A stretch of DNA of 64,000 nt, taken from NCBI RefSeq assembly GCF_013375935.1, contig NZ_CP056117.1:4774001-4838000 (forward strand), in the 5' to 3' direction. Numbering within the stretch: the stretch's first letter is position 1; every line of letters begins with the position of its first letter. Made by a program: the position numbers and the translations under genes. Shown in pieces: positions 43,019-51,312 of the stretch. Source of the stretch: Enterobacter cloacae. Its GTDB lineage: Bacteria > Pseudomonadota > Gammaproteobacteria > Enterobacterales > Enterobacteriaceae. The notes under the pieces were generated by a model. It searched no databases. It was given only the letters and a program-made list of their open reading frames with translations, and was not told the DNA's origin.

Positions 43019-44405
43019 GTTCAGGCTCCTGCGTTGTCAGGTTTCGGGTCAGGTAGTACGCACCATAACACAGGGCGACAAACGGAAGCCCGCAATAAAG
43101 GGCAATACGCTGGCTGGGGTCAAACCACAGGCCGACGCAGGCCACCAGGCAGAGGATAAAGCCGAGCACGGGCACCAGCGGATACCATGGCGCGCGATAC
43201 TGCAACGCGGATAGCGGCTGGCCGGACTGCACGTGACGGCGGCGAAACACGAAGTGCGACGCGCAGATGCTGATCCACACCGCCACCACCGCAAAGCCGG
43301 AGATAGCGGACAGCGCCACAAACACCGTGTCCGGCGCAACCACGCTGGAGAACAGCGCCAGCACCCCGCCGAGCATGGAAACGGAAAGGGCCGTCAGCGG
43401 CACGCCGTTTTTGTTAACGCGGGCAAAGCAGCGCGGCAGCGTGTTCTCGTTAGACAGCGACCAGAGCATGCGCCCAGACGCGTACAGGCCGGAATTCGCC
43501 GCCGAGAGGATCGCCGTCAGGATCACGAAGTTAAAGATATCAGCTGCATACGGAAGGCCGACCTTTTCAAACACCAGCACGAACGGGCTTTTCTCGACCC
43601 CAGCCTGCTGCATCGGGATCAGCGCCGCCAGCACGAACACGGTGCCGATAAAGAAGATGATAAGCCGCGCGATGGTGGTGCGTATGGCCACCGGGATAAC
43701 CTTGTGCGGATTTTCCGTTTCACCCGCCGCGATGCCGATAAGCTCCGTTCCGGAGAAGGCAAAGTTAACCGCCACCATGGTCATCAGGATCGGCAGGCCG
43801 CCGTGCGGGAACCAGCCTTCGGCAGTAATGTTGCTCAGCCCCGGCGCGGCAGATCCGTCCGCCATCGGGATGAAGCCAAAGATGGCCGCGCCGCCGAGAA
43901 TAATAAAGGCGACGATGGTGACAACCTTGACCAGCGAGAACCAGAATTCCCCTTCCGCGAAGAAGCGCGTGGAAATCACGTTAAGACCAAAAATTACCGC
44001 GCAAAAGACAACGCACCACGTCCAGACGGGTACCTGCGGAAACCAGTACTGCATACAGAACCCGGCCGCGGTAAAACTCGACCCGAGCGCCACCGTCCAG
44101 GTCAGCCAGTAGAGCCAGGCCACGGTATACCCCGTCGCCGGGCCAAGATAGCGAGCGGCGTAGACGTGAAACGCCCCGGTTTCCGGCATCGCCACGGAGA
44201 GCTCGCCCAGACACTGCATCACCAGCCAGACCACCAGCGCCCCGATCAGGTACGCCAGCAGCGTGCCCGCCGCGCCGGTCGTTGAAATAATGTATCCGGT
44301 GTTGAAGAATAACCCTGTGCCAATCACGCCGCCCAGCGAGAGCATAATCAGGTGGCGGGTTTTCATGGTGCGCTTAAGCTGCCCGTTTTCTTGTTGTGTT
44401 TGCAT
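43005..44405 (-). CDS. mmuP: S-methylmethionine permease MmuP
   Basis: 466-aa APC-family inner-membrane permease with twelve helices, nearly identical to E. coli MmuP (467 aa) after the first few residues. It imports S-methylmethionine for MmuM. The start at 44405 (MQTQQENG) matches E. coli and is preceded by AGAAGG; an earlier in-frame codon would add eight residues and overlap the MetJ-like operator. Confidence 0.95.
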   Translation of the reverse strand: MQTQQENGQLKRTMKTRHLIMLSLGGVIGTGLFFNTGYIISTTGAAGTLLAYLIGALVVWLVMQCLGELSVAMPETGAFHVYAARYLGPATGYTVAWLYWLTWTVALGSSFTAAGFCMQYWFPQVPVWTWCVVFCAVIFGLNVISTRFFAEGEFWFSLVKVVTIVAFIILGGAAIFGFIPMADGSAAPGLSNITAEGWFPHGGLPILMTMVAVNFAFSGTELIGIAAGETENPHKVIPVAIRTTIARLIIFFIGTVFVLAALIPMQQAGVEKSPFVLVFEKVGLPYAADIFNFVILTAILSAANSGLYASGRMLWSLSNENTLPRCFARVNKNGVPLTALSVSMLGGVLALFSSVVAPDTVFVALSAISGFAVVAVWISICASHFVFRRRHVQSGQPLSALQYRAPWYPLVPVLGFILCLVACVGLWFDPSQRIALYCGLPFVALCYGAYYLTRNLTTQEPEHVAE

Positions 44406-44415
44406 ATTACCTTCT

Positions 44416-44439
44416 AAACGTATGGACATCTAAACATCC
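44416..44439 (-). promoter_or_regulatory. tandem MetJ-like operator of mmuPM
   Basis: Three consecutive octamers on the minus strand, GGATGTTT, AGATGTCC and ATACGTTT, approximate the met-box consensus AGACGTCT. They end 11 nt before the mmuP start codon. Tandem met boxes are how MetJ binds, and repression of S-methylmethionine use by methionine supply would make sense. Confidence 0.65.
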
Positions 44440-44563
44440 AAAGATAAGGTGTTATACCGCGATTGTTAACAAAAAGCCACCCGACTCCGCATCGGCGCAA
44501 TTATTGGTAAATACGTAAATCGGTTCTATAGTCGACACAGTTTCTTCTACACCAGGACTCACT

Positions 44564-45673
44564 ATGCGCTTTAACGGACTGACCAAAGGTTTCTTCATCT
44601 TTATCCTCGCCCTCGTTACCTGGGCCTTCTTTGACGTGCTGTCCCCCTATTTCTCGGCGATCCTGTGGGCCGCGATCCTGACGATTATTTTCAACCCGGT
44701 GAAAAACAAACTGCGTACCGCGCTGGGCGATCGTAACGGGCTGGCGTCGCTCCTGACGCTCGGCATTATCTGCCTGATTGTTTTTATTCCGCTGATGGCG
44801 ATCCTTTCATCGCTCGCGCTGGAGCTGAATGTGGTCTACACCAAGCTGCAACAGAACAACACGCAGTTTCCTGAGGTGGTGGCGGGGATCTTCAACCGCC
44901 TGCCGGACTGGGCCAGCGGTTTCCTGGCGGATCACAACCTGACCAACGCCGCGCAGATCCAGAAAAAACTTTCCGATGTCGCATTACAGGGCGGACAGTA
45001 TCTGGCGGGCAGCGCGTTCCTGATTGGTAAAGGCACGTTCGGCTTTGCCATCAGCTTCGGCATTATGCTGTATCTGCTGTTTTTCCTGCTGAAAGACGGG
45101 CCGTATCTGGTGCGCCAGATCCTCGATTCGCTACCGCTGTCTGACTTCGTTAAGCAGCACCTGTTCGCCAAGTTTGTCGGCGTGTCGCGCGCCACGGTAA
45201 AAGGCACGGCGGTTGTGGCCGTGGTTCAGGGCACGCTTGGCGGTATCGCCTTTGCCATTGTCGGTATTGACGGCAGCGTATTGTGGGGCGCGCTGATGGC
45301 GTTCCTCTCTCTGGTGCCCGCCGTCGGGTCGGCCATCGTCTGGGTTCCCGCAGCCATCTTCCTGTTCGCCACCCACCAGCTGTGGCAGGGCCTGTTCATC
45401 GTTGGCTTCTTTGCGATCGTCGTCGGGCTGGTCGATAACTTATTACGTCCGCTGCTGGTGGGCAAAGACACCAAAATGCCGGACTACCTGATTTTGATCA
45501 CCACGCTCGGCGGCATGGAGCTGTACGGCATTAACGGCTTCGTGATTGGGCCGCTGATTGCCGCCCTGTTTATCGCCTGCTGGAACCTCTTCTCCGGGCG
45601 CGATCACGAAGGCAATGCCGAGGAGCTGGACGCAGACTTTATCGAAGAGGGAAGAAACCCTCGGGATCTCTGA
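44564..45673 (+). CDS. AI-2E family transporter-like membrane protein
   Basis: 369-aa polytopic inner-membrane protein with about eight helices and the AI-2E family (PF01594-type) layout. Helix pairs lie at 8-30 and 60-85, then a soluble section, four helices at 150-290, and a final pair around the conserved NLLRPLLVGKDTKMPDYLIL and GGMELYGINGFVIGPLIAALF. Some family members are linked to autoinducer-2 or ion transport; the substrate here is unknown. It does not align well with E. coli YdiK, so no symbol is given. It is transcribed divergently from mmuP and followed by a strong terminator. Confidence 0.85.
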   Translation: MRFNGLTKGFFIFILALVTWAFFDVLSPYFSAILWAAILTIIFNPVKNKLRTALGDRNGLASLLTLGIICLIVFIPLMAILSSLALELNVVYTKLQQNNTQFPEVVAGIFNRLPDWASGFLADHNLTNAAQIQKKLSDVALQGGQYLAGSAFLIGKGTFGFAISFGIMLYLLFFLLKDGPYLVRQILDSLPLSDFVKQHLFAKFVGVSRATVKGTAVVAVVQGTLGGIAFAIVGIDGSVLWGALMAFLSLVPAVGSAIVWVPAAIFLFATHQLWQGLFIVGFFAIVVGLVDNLLRPLLVGKDTKMPDYLILITTLGGMELYGINGFVIGPLIAALFIACWNLFSGRDHEGNAEELDADFIEEGRNPRDL

Positions 45674-45687
45674 AAGCAGACGTTCTG

Positions 45688-45715
45688 AAAGGCGGCCCCG
45701 TGCCGCCTTTTTTTT
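45688..45715 (+). terminator. rho-independent terminator
   Basis: A 9-bp stem AAAGGCGGC / GCCGCCTTT with a CCCGT loop runs into eight T, 15 nt after the AI-2E gene stop. Confidence 0.92.
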
Positions 45716-45787
45716 CGCCATAAATCAGCGGTTTTCTATAATCTTAAAAGAACGCTCTTCCATTTTTGTCGCAGAGGAAACCAACAG

Positions 45788-47572
45788 GTGCGAATCGCCA
45801 CGATCACAAACTGGGCTTATGGCGTCACGGTGTGCCTGACCATTGCCTCCGGCATCGTCATGCTGATGGCTTCCCACGCCGACAACATCGAACGTGAAGC
45901 CGTTAAACAACGCCAGGTCTTCGATCAGCTTACGGAAGAGATCGAGATAGATACCTGGATGCTCTCCGATCTGGCGCGCCTTTACATCATCAAAAAAGAA
46001 CCCGACGTGCTGGAGAAATACCAGGCGAAAGAAGCTGAGCTGAAGAATATTGAACACACGCTGCGCCAGCTCAAAAACACGGGGGCATCGGGCGAAGAGC
46101 TGGCGCTGCTGTATGACGGTCTGAAAATTGTTGACGAACTCCAGGATGAACAGCAGGCAGCCATTGACGGCATCGCACGGGGCGAAGAACAGCAGGCCGT
46201 TGCGCTGCTTTTTGGTAAGAGCTATGAGCTGGAACTCGAACGGGCGCAGAACAATATCGAACGCTTTCGCATGCTGCTGGACAAGCGCATTATTGCCGAC
46301 GTGCAGGCTGCAACCAAAACGTCGAAAACGCTTCGCACTGCCTCTGAGGTGATGGTCGGCCTGACCGCCCTGCTCTTCTTGTTTGTGATGGGCTTTATCC
46401 TCAAGCGCCGCGTGCTCCGTCCGGTGGTGCGTCTGAGTGACGTGGTTCATCGTCTGGCATCCCAGGATTACGCCGTCGAAACGCCGAACTTCACCCAGGT
46501 TGATGAAATAGGCGATATGGCGCAGGCCATCCGCATCTTCCGCGAGAACGGGCTGGCAAGGCAGCGGCTGGAAAAAGAGCGCGATGCTGACTGGGCCATC
46601 CGCGAGCTGCTGGCGCGAATGACCCAGCGGCTTCAGGGCTGTGAAAACTTTGCCGACGTGATGAATGTGGCGGAGCTGTTTGCGCCCAATATCGCGCCGG
46701 GGGTTTCCGGGCGTCTGTATATTCTGGAGCGCGATCCGTGGCAGATGCGCTGCGCGGCCGAATGGCTGTCGCCCGAAGGGGATAAAAAGCCGTTCCATCC
46801 TGACGAATGCTGGGCCGTCCGGCGTGGTCAAAGCCATCCGCCGGTGAACGGCGAGCCGGATATCGGCTGTTATCATCTGCCTGAATCCCAGGCACGGCAA
46901 TCGCTGTGCGTTCCCTTAATTGCTCAGGGCGAGGCGATTGGGTTGCTCTCATTCCAGAACATCACGCCTGAAACCGCGCCGTCCCGCGCCTATCTGGAAC
47001 TGATGGCCGAGGCGCTGGGTCTGGCGCTGGCCAACCAGCGGCTGCGGGATGCTCTTCTGGAAAAAGCCCTGTTCGATCCCTTGACGGGGCTGCGTAATCG
47101 CCACCATCTGGAGGATACGTTACGTACCCAAATGAAGCAGGCCGTGCGTAACGATGAGCCGGTAAGCTGCCTGATGATCGATATCGATCACTTCAAGAGC
47201 ATTAATGACCGCTTTGGTCATGAGGCCGGCGATCTGGTGATCAAAAGCGTGGCAACCATTATTCAACGGGCGGTACACGATACCGGGCTGGCCTTCCGCT
47301 ACGGTGGCGAGGAGTTCCTGGCGCTTCTTACCGGCGCGGATGAGGAGGCAGCGCACGCCGCCGCAACGGAGATCTACAACGGCGTGCACGCGCTTTCGCT
47401 GCGCTACGGGCTTTCGGAAATTGGCCCGGTGGACGTTTCGATCGGGATCGCCAGCTATCCCCAGCACGCCCATGGCGATAATCTGCTGCGCGCGGCGGAC
47501 GTCGCGCTATACCGGGCGAAAGAGCTGGGGCGCTCGCGGATTGTCAGCTTTGGGATGTTGGAGGCGGGCTAG
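45788..47572 (+). CDS. membrane diguanylate cyclase with HAMP, GAF and GGDEF domains
   Basis: 594 aa from a GTG start with GAGGAAA upstream. A first membrane helix (about 8-28) is followed by a helical periplasmic sensor (30-185), a second helix (188-206), a HAMP region (207-260), a GAF domain (about 275-420) and a GGDEF domain with DPLTGLRNRHHL, DIDHFKSINDRFGHEAGD and GGEEF near residue 506. The active-site sequence is intact, so it should make c-di-GMP in response to periplasmic or cytoplasmic ligands. The ligand is unknown. Its 3' end overlaps the convergent LysR gene by 29 nt. Confidence 0.9.
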   Translation: MRIATITNWAYGVTVCLTIASGIVMLMASHADNIEREAVKQRQVFDQLTEEIEIDTWMLSDLARLYIIKKEPDVLEKYQAKEAELKNIEHTLRQLKNTGASGEELALLYDGLKIVDELQDEQQAAIDGIARGEEQQAVALLFGKSYELELERAQNNIERFRMLLDKRIIADVQAATKTSKTLRTASEVMVGLTALLFLFVMGFILKRRVLRPVVRLSDVVHRLASQDYAVETPNFTQVDEIGDMAQAIRIFRENGLARQRLEKERDADWAIRELLARMTQRLQGCENFADVMNVAELFAPNIAPGVSGRLYILERDPWQMRCAAEWLSPEGDKKPFHPDECWAVRRGQSHPPVNGEPDIGCYHLPESQARQSLCVPLIAQGEAIGLLSFQNITPETAPSRAYLELMAEALGLALANQRLRDALLEKALFDPLTGLRNRHHLEDTLRTQMKQAVRNDEPVSCLMIDIDHFKSINDRFGHEAGDLVIKSVATIIQRAVHDTGLAFRYGGEEFLALLTGADEEAAHAAATEIYNGVHALSLRYGLSEIGPVDVSIGIASYPQHAHGDNLLRAADVALYRAKELGRSRIVSFGMLEAG

Positions 47573-48467
47573 CGGGTGTTGTCAGAAGTTCAATCATTGC
47601 CCGGGCGGCCGCCGACTGACGTCGGTGTGGCGCGTAGATCACCGAGAAAGGCCGCGACCGCCCCCGCAGCGTCGGAAGCACTTCAACGAGCTGGCCCCGC
47701 TGGATCCTCTCCTGGACGATAAACGCATAGCTCTGGCAAATCCCCATCCCCTGTTCAGCGAGGGAAACCACGCCAAGCACGTCCTCTGACGTTTCGACGG
47801 AAGAAACGGGCAGCCAGTCAATATCGCGCCCGTCTTCACGAAATACCCACGGTGCAATGCGGCCGGTACGCGGCAGGATAAACGGCAAACACATGTGCAA
47901 CCGTAGTTCCTCCAGCGTCTGAGAGTTTCCCATTCGATGGAGGTAATCCGGTGACGCGACCAGTACCAGCGCGGCATCCTCCAGCTTACGGGCGACTAAG
48001 CCGCTATCTGGCATCTGGCCCAAACGTATCGCGAGGTCGAATCCTTCGGCAATCAGGTCGACGTTGCGGTTGGTAATGTTCAGCTCGACCTTAACGTGCG
48101 GATATTGTCGGGCAAAGCGTGCCAGCAGGGAGGGCAGACGGTAGTGCCCGTAGGTGGTTGGCACGCTCATGCGCACGCGGCCCGTTAAGTTGCCCTCCTG
48201 CCCCCGTCCGTCACGTTCAGCCTCATCCAGCAGAGAAAACGCCGCGCGCGCCTGCTCCAGATACACGCGCCCTGCTTCCGTTAGCCCTACACGACGGGTG
48301 GTGCGCTGCAGTAGCTGACGTCCAAGGCGCGCTTCAAGGCGGGTAACTGCACGGCTCAGTACCGAGGGCGTGGTTGAGAGGACAACCGCGGCGGCAGTAA
48401 ATGAGCCGTGCTCAACAACGGTAATGAAGGCTTCGACATCGCCAAGATAATCAAATTTCCGGCTCAT
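47544..48467 (-). CDS. LysR family transcriptional regulator
   Basis: 307 aa. The N-terminal winged HTH (about 5-65) contains FITVVEHGSFTAAAVVLSTTPSVLSRAVTRLEARLG, and a LysR substrate domain covers about 90-300. Start and length are typical. It diverges from an SDR gene 98 nt away, the usual arrangement for a LysR regulator and its target, so it probably controls the SDR/royal-jelly-type pair. The inducer is unknown. Confidence 0.9.
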   Translation of the reverse strand: MSRKFDYLGDVEAFITVVEHGSFTAAAVVLSTTPSVLSRAVTRLEARLGRQLLQRTTRRVGLTEAGRVYLEQARAAFSLLDEAERDGRGQEGNLTGRVRMSVPTTYGHYRLPSLLARFARQYPHVKVELNITNRNVDLIAEGFDLAIRLGQMPDSGLVARKLEDAALVLVASPDYLHRMGNSQTLEELRLHMCLPFILPRTGRIAPWVFREDGRDIDWLPVSSVETSEDVLGVVSLAEQGMGICQSYAFIVQERIQRGQLVEVLPTLRGRSRPFSVIYAPHRRQSAAARAMIELLTTPASPPPTSQS

Positions 48468-48565
48468 TTTGCTCTTTCACGAACAAATGTTTTTCAATTT
48501 CGCTAATTTATCCCCCGCTGAGCGATGAGTAAAGTGGCCTCACACATCATCAGAAGGTAAAAATT

Positions 48566-49360
48566 ATGGATCTTCAACTCAGCGGTAAGACAGCCCTTGT
48601 TACAGGCGCAACGGCAGGGATTGGCCTGGCCATCGCCCGCACGCTGGCGCGAGAAGGCGTTGCGGTGACCATCACCGGACGTGAAAAGGCGAAGCTGCAA
48701 AACGCCGTCGCCGATATCAGCAGCGCCGCGCCTGGCGTGCCGGTAAGCGCCGTTATCGCAGATCTGGGAAGCGCTGAGGGTGCCGAAACGCTGTTTGCGG
48801 CTTGCCCGGATACCGACATTCTTATTAATAATCTGGGTTTTTACGAAGCTAAGCCTTTCGCCGACATCACGGACGAAGACTGGCTGCGCATGATCGATAT
48901 TAACGTCATGTCCGGGGTTCGCCTGTCCCGGCATTATTTCCCGCGCATGCTGGAACGCAGCTGGGGCCGGGTGATTTTTATGTCCAGTGAAGTTGGCGCG
49001 TTCACGCCGCCAGACATGGTGCATTACGGCGTCAGCAAGTCTGCACAGCTCGCCGTTTCGCGCGGTATGGCAGAGCTGACCAAAGGCACTGGCGTAACGG
49101 TGAACAGCGTTCTTCCTTCGGCGACTCGCTCCGACGGCATCATCGAGTATCTTCGCCAGACCGCACCTGAACCGGGGATGACCGATCGGGCAATCGAAGA
49201 ACATTTCTTCAGGACCTACCGTCCCAGCTCGTTGATTGCGCGAATGATCGAAGCAGACGAGATAGCCGCAATGGTTGCGCTGCTGGCAAGCCCGCTTGGC
49301 GCGGCCTCTAACGGAGCTGCGGTGCGCGTCGAGGGCGGCACGTTCCGCTCCATTCTGTAA
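48566..49360 (+). CDS. short-chain dehydrogenase/reductase (SDR)
   Basis: 264-aa NAD(P)-dependent oxidoreductase. It shows cofactor motif TGATAGIG (13-20), NNLG (88-91), catalytic Ser near 140 and YGVSK with Tyr154 and Lys158. The substrate is unknown. It diverges from the LysR gene and is followed 24 nt later by a secreted beta-propeller-type protein, likely in one operon. Confidence 0.9.
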   Translation: MDLQLSGKTALVTGATAGIGLAIARTLAREGVAVTITGREKAKLQNAVADISSAAPGVPVSAVIADLGSAEGAETLFAACPDTDILINNLGFYEAKPFADITDEDWLRMIDINVMSGVRLSRHYFPRMLERSWGRVIFMSSEVGAFTPPDMVHYGVSKSAQLAVSRGMAELTKGTGVTVNSVLPSATRSDGIIEYLRQTAPEPGMTDRAIEEHFFRTYRPSSLIARMIEADEIAAMVALLASPLGAASNGAAVRVEGGTFRSIL

Positions 49361-49384
49361 CAGTGAGTTCACCGGAGTATAGAC

Positions 49385-50596
49385 ATGTCTAAACGTAGTT
49401 TGCCCGCCATCGCGGTGGTGGCGCTGTTGTCTTTCACGAGCGCGGCCAGTGGCGCAACCCTTGAACGCTGGCGCAGCTATGCTGGCGTAAGCTGGGATCT
49501 GGCCGATCGCGCGGCAGCCCCAGCGGCGTTTTCCGGGTCGGTGAATGCCCCCATCGCCGGGATCCACTTTGATGCAAAAGGCACAGCCTACGTCAGTACC
49601 CCCCGGCTGGTATCCGCCGGCGCGCCCGCCACGCTGAGCGTTCTGGATACTGCGGTTTCGTCGGGCCCGGCACGCCTGACCGCATTCCCCTCACGCGAGG
49701 GAAATGCGGTGGACGGGCCTTACGGGCAAAGCCTGCGCAACGTCCTCGGTTTTTATATCGATCGCAGTAACGGCTGGCTATGGGCGCTGGATATGGGCTT
49801 CGTCGCGGGAGAAGCGGAATCTCCGGCGGGCTCGCAAAAACTGGTGGTGCTGGATCTGAACTCAGGGCGCACCATCAAACGCATCGCTCTTGATGGCGTG
49901 GCCGATCGTAAGGCCAGTTTCCTGAATGACGTAGCCGTTGATGAGCGTCGCCGCGTCGCCTATATCTCCGACAGCGGATCGCGCAGCGCGCCTGTCAATC
50001 GTGCTGGCCTTATCATCGTTGATTTCACCACCGGCAAGGCCCGGCGCGTACTGGACCGACACCCTGCCCTGCTGAACGTGCCGGGCGTAAAGGTTGTCGC
50101 ACACGGGCGCGAGGTATGGCCGGGTAAACCGTTGCTGATTGGCATCAACGGCATTGCGCTCTCACCGGATGCCGGTACGCTGTACTGGACAGTCACGACG
50201 GGAACCCATGCCTATGCGCTGCCGACGGCAATCCTGCGACAGCCGGGTTCGACCGATGCGCAAATCGCGTCCCGAATTGAGGACCTGGGTGACGTGGGGG
50301 GCAACACTGACGGGATCGTGACCGATGCGAAGGGCAATCTCTACATCACAGACGTCACCCGTAACGGTATCGTCAGGTACGATCCCGTCAGCAAAGCGAT
50401 GTCACCGCTCGCGTCGAACGAAGGCGTCTACTGGCCCGACACGCCGACGATCCGCCCTGATGGCGATCTGATTTTCACATCCAGCCGGCTGAACGATCAT
50501 TTCGCGGGAGCGGTTAAGGCCGGAGAAGAACGCTATGATCTATGGCGTTTACCGGCAAAGGCCTTGACGCCGGAGAAAGCCGTTCCGATCCGGTAA
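49385..50596 (+). CDS. secreted royal-jelly/SMP-30-type beta-propeller protein
   Basis: 403 aa with a signal peptide (about 1-23, ASG-ATL). The mature part has repeated motifs of the major royal jelly protein/SMP-30-like family, including FLNDVAVDERRRVAYISDSG, NGIALSPDAGTLYWT and NTDGIVTDAKGNLYITDV. Such proteins bind or oxidise sugars or lactones. Here a periplasmic sugar- or lactone-related activity is only inferred. It is downstream of the SDR gene, probably LysR-controlled, and followed by a terminator. Confidence 0.82.
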   Translation: MSKRSLPAIAVVALLSFTSAASGATLERWRSYAGVSWDLADRAAAPAAFSGSVNAPIAGIHFDAKGTAYVSTPRLVSAGAPATLSVLDTAVSSGPARLTAFPSREGNAVDGPYGQSLRNVLGFYIDRSNGWLWALDMGFVAGEAESPAGSQKLVVLDLNSGRTIKRIALDGVADRKASFLNDVAVDERRRVAYISDSGSRSAPVNRAGLIIVDFTTGKARRVLDRHPALLNVPGVKVVAHGREVWPGKPLLIGINGIALSPDAGTLYWTVTTGTHAYALPTAILRQPGSTDAQIASRIEDLGDVGGNTDGIVTDAKGNLYITDVTRNGIVRYDPVSKAMSPLASNEGVYWPDTPTIRPDGDLIFTSSRLNDHFAGAVKAGEERYDLWRLPAKALTPEKAVPIR

Positions 50597-50672
50597 CGAA
50601 CAGCCTTAAAGCCTCTGCTCACCCCGGCTGAACGACTTTCCTGCCCGGACAAATAATCGCTAAATACCGCTG

Positions 50673-50696
50673 CGCCACCCGACGGGTGGCGTTTTT
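50673..50696 (+). terminator. rho-independent terminator
   Basis: Stem CGCCACCC / GGGTGGCG with a 3-nt loop and five T, about 75 nt after the royal-jelly-type gene. Confidence 0.88.
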
Positions 50697-50800
50697 ACAT
50701 CCTGAGGATGATGGATAAACGAGTGGAGAGAGAAAATATATAAACTAGTAGGATAACTAAATTATAATTCTTATACTTAAGTTAAAAAGTGGAGGCTGAA

Positions 50801-51295
50801 ATGCGATTAATCCTAATGCTGTGCTGCTTTTTAGTACAAAGCGTCACCCTGGCGGGTGAGCTGCCAAAACCTGCTGGTAAACCCATTTTAACGATTTACG
50901 GTAATATCGAGAACACGAATGAAAATGGAAAAGCCGTGTTTGATATCGCCAGCCTTGAAAAGCTGGGTGTGGTGAGTTTCCAGACATCGTCTCCCTGGTA
51001 TAATGGCCGCACTAAGTTTGAGGGTGTTCCGATGAGCAAACTCATGGATTATGTCGGCGCAAAGGGTAACGTGGTTAATGTTATTGCGCTTAATGATTAC
51101 GCGACGGTCATCCCGCTCAGCGACTTTAAAAAATACAACGCCATACTTGCTCTAAAGGTTAATGGCGAATATATGCGCATCCGCGATAAAGGTCCGGCAT
51201 TCATCGTATATCCCTATGACAGTCTTCCTGAACTAAACAATCAGATTTATTACTCGCGATCGGCATGGCAGGTCAGCAAGATGAAGATTGAATAG
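50801..51295 (+). CDS. periplasmic SUOX-like (molybdopterin-binding-fold) protein without the Mo-ligand Cys
   Basis: 164 aa with a signal peptide (about 1-18, TLA-GEL) and a single domain containing LTIYGNIENTNENG, FDIASLEKLG, WYNGRTKFEGVPMSKLMDYVG and an end with YYSRSAWQVSKMKIE. This resembles the sulfite-oxidase/molybdopterin-binding fold. The mature protein has no cysteine, so it cannot hold molybdenum as true enzymes do and may be a sensor or binding protein. The start at 50801 follows GGAGG. It lies 17 nt upstream of the GGDEF-EAL gene, so it may supply its periplasmic signal (inference). Confidence 0.75.
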   Translation: MRLILMLCCFLVQSVTLAGELPKPAGKPILTIYGNIENTNENGKAVFDIASLEKLGVVSFQTSSPWYNGRTKFEGVPMSKLMDYVGAKGNVVNVIALNDYATVIPLSDFKKYNAILALKVNGEYMRIRDKGPAFIVYPYDSLPELNNQIYYSRSAWQVSKMKIE

Positions 51296-51312
51296 CAGTT
51301 CAGGAGAACATA

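Noticed and set aside
42209..43159. 316-codon plus-strand frame opposite mmuM and the end of mmuP
   Set aside because: Antisense shadow; MmuM and MmuP are both clear and collinear with E. coli.
43233..44285. 350-codon plus-strand frame opposite mmuP
   Set aside because: The product is His/Arg/Lys/Gln-rich, typical of the antisense of a membrane protein gene; mmuP is certain on the other strand.
45725..46900. 391-codon minus-strand frame opposite the HAMP-GAF-GGDEF gene
   Set aside because: The plus strand encodes recognisable domains throughout; the minus frame is His/Gln/Arg-rich without family features.
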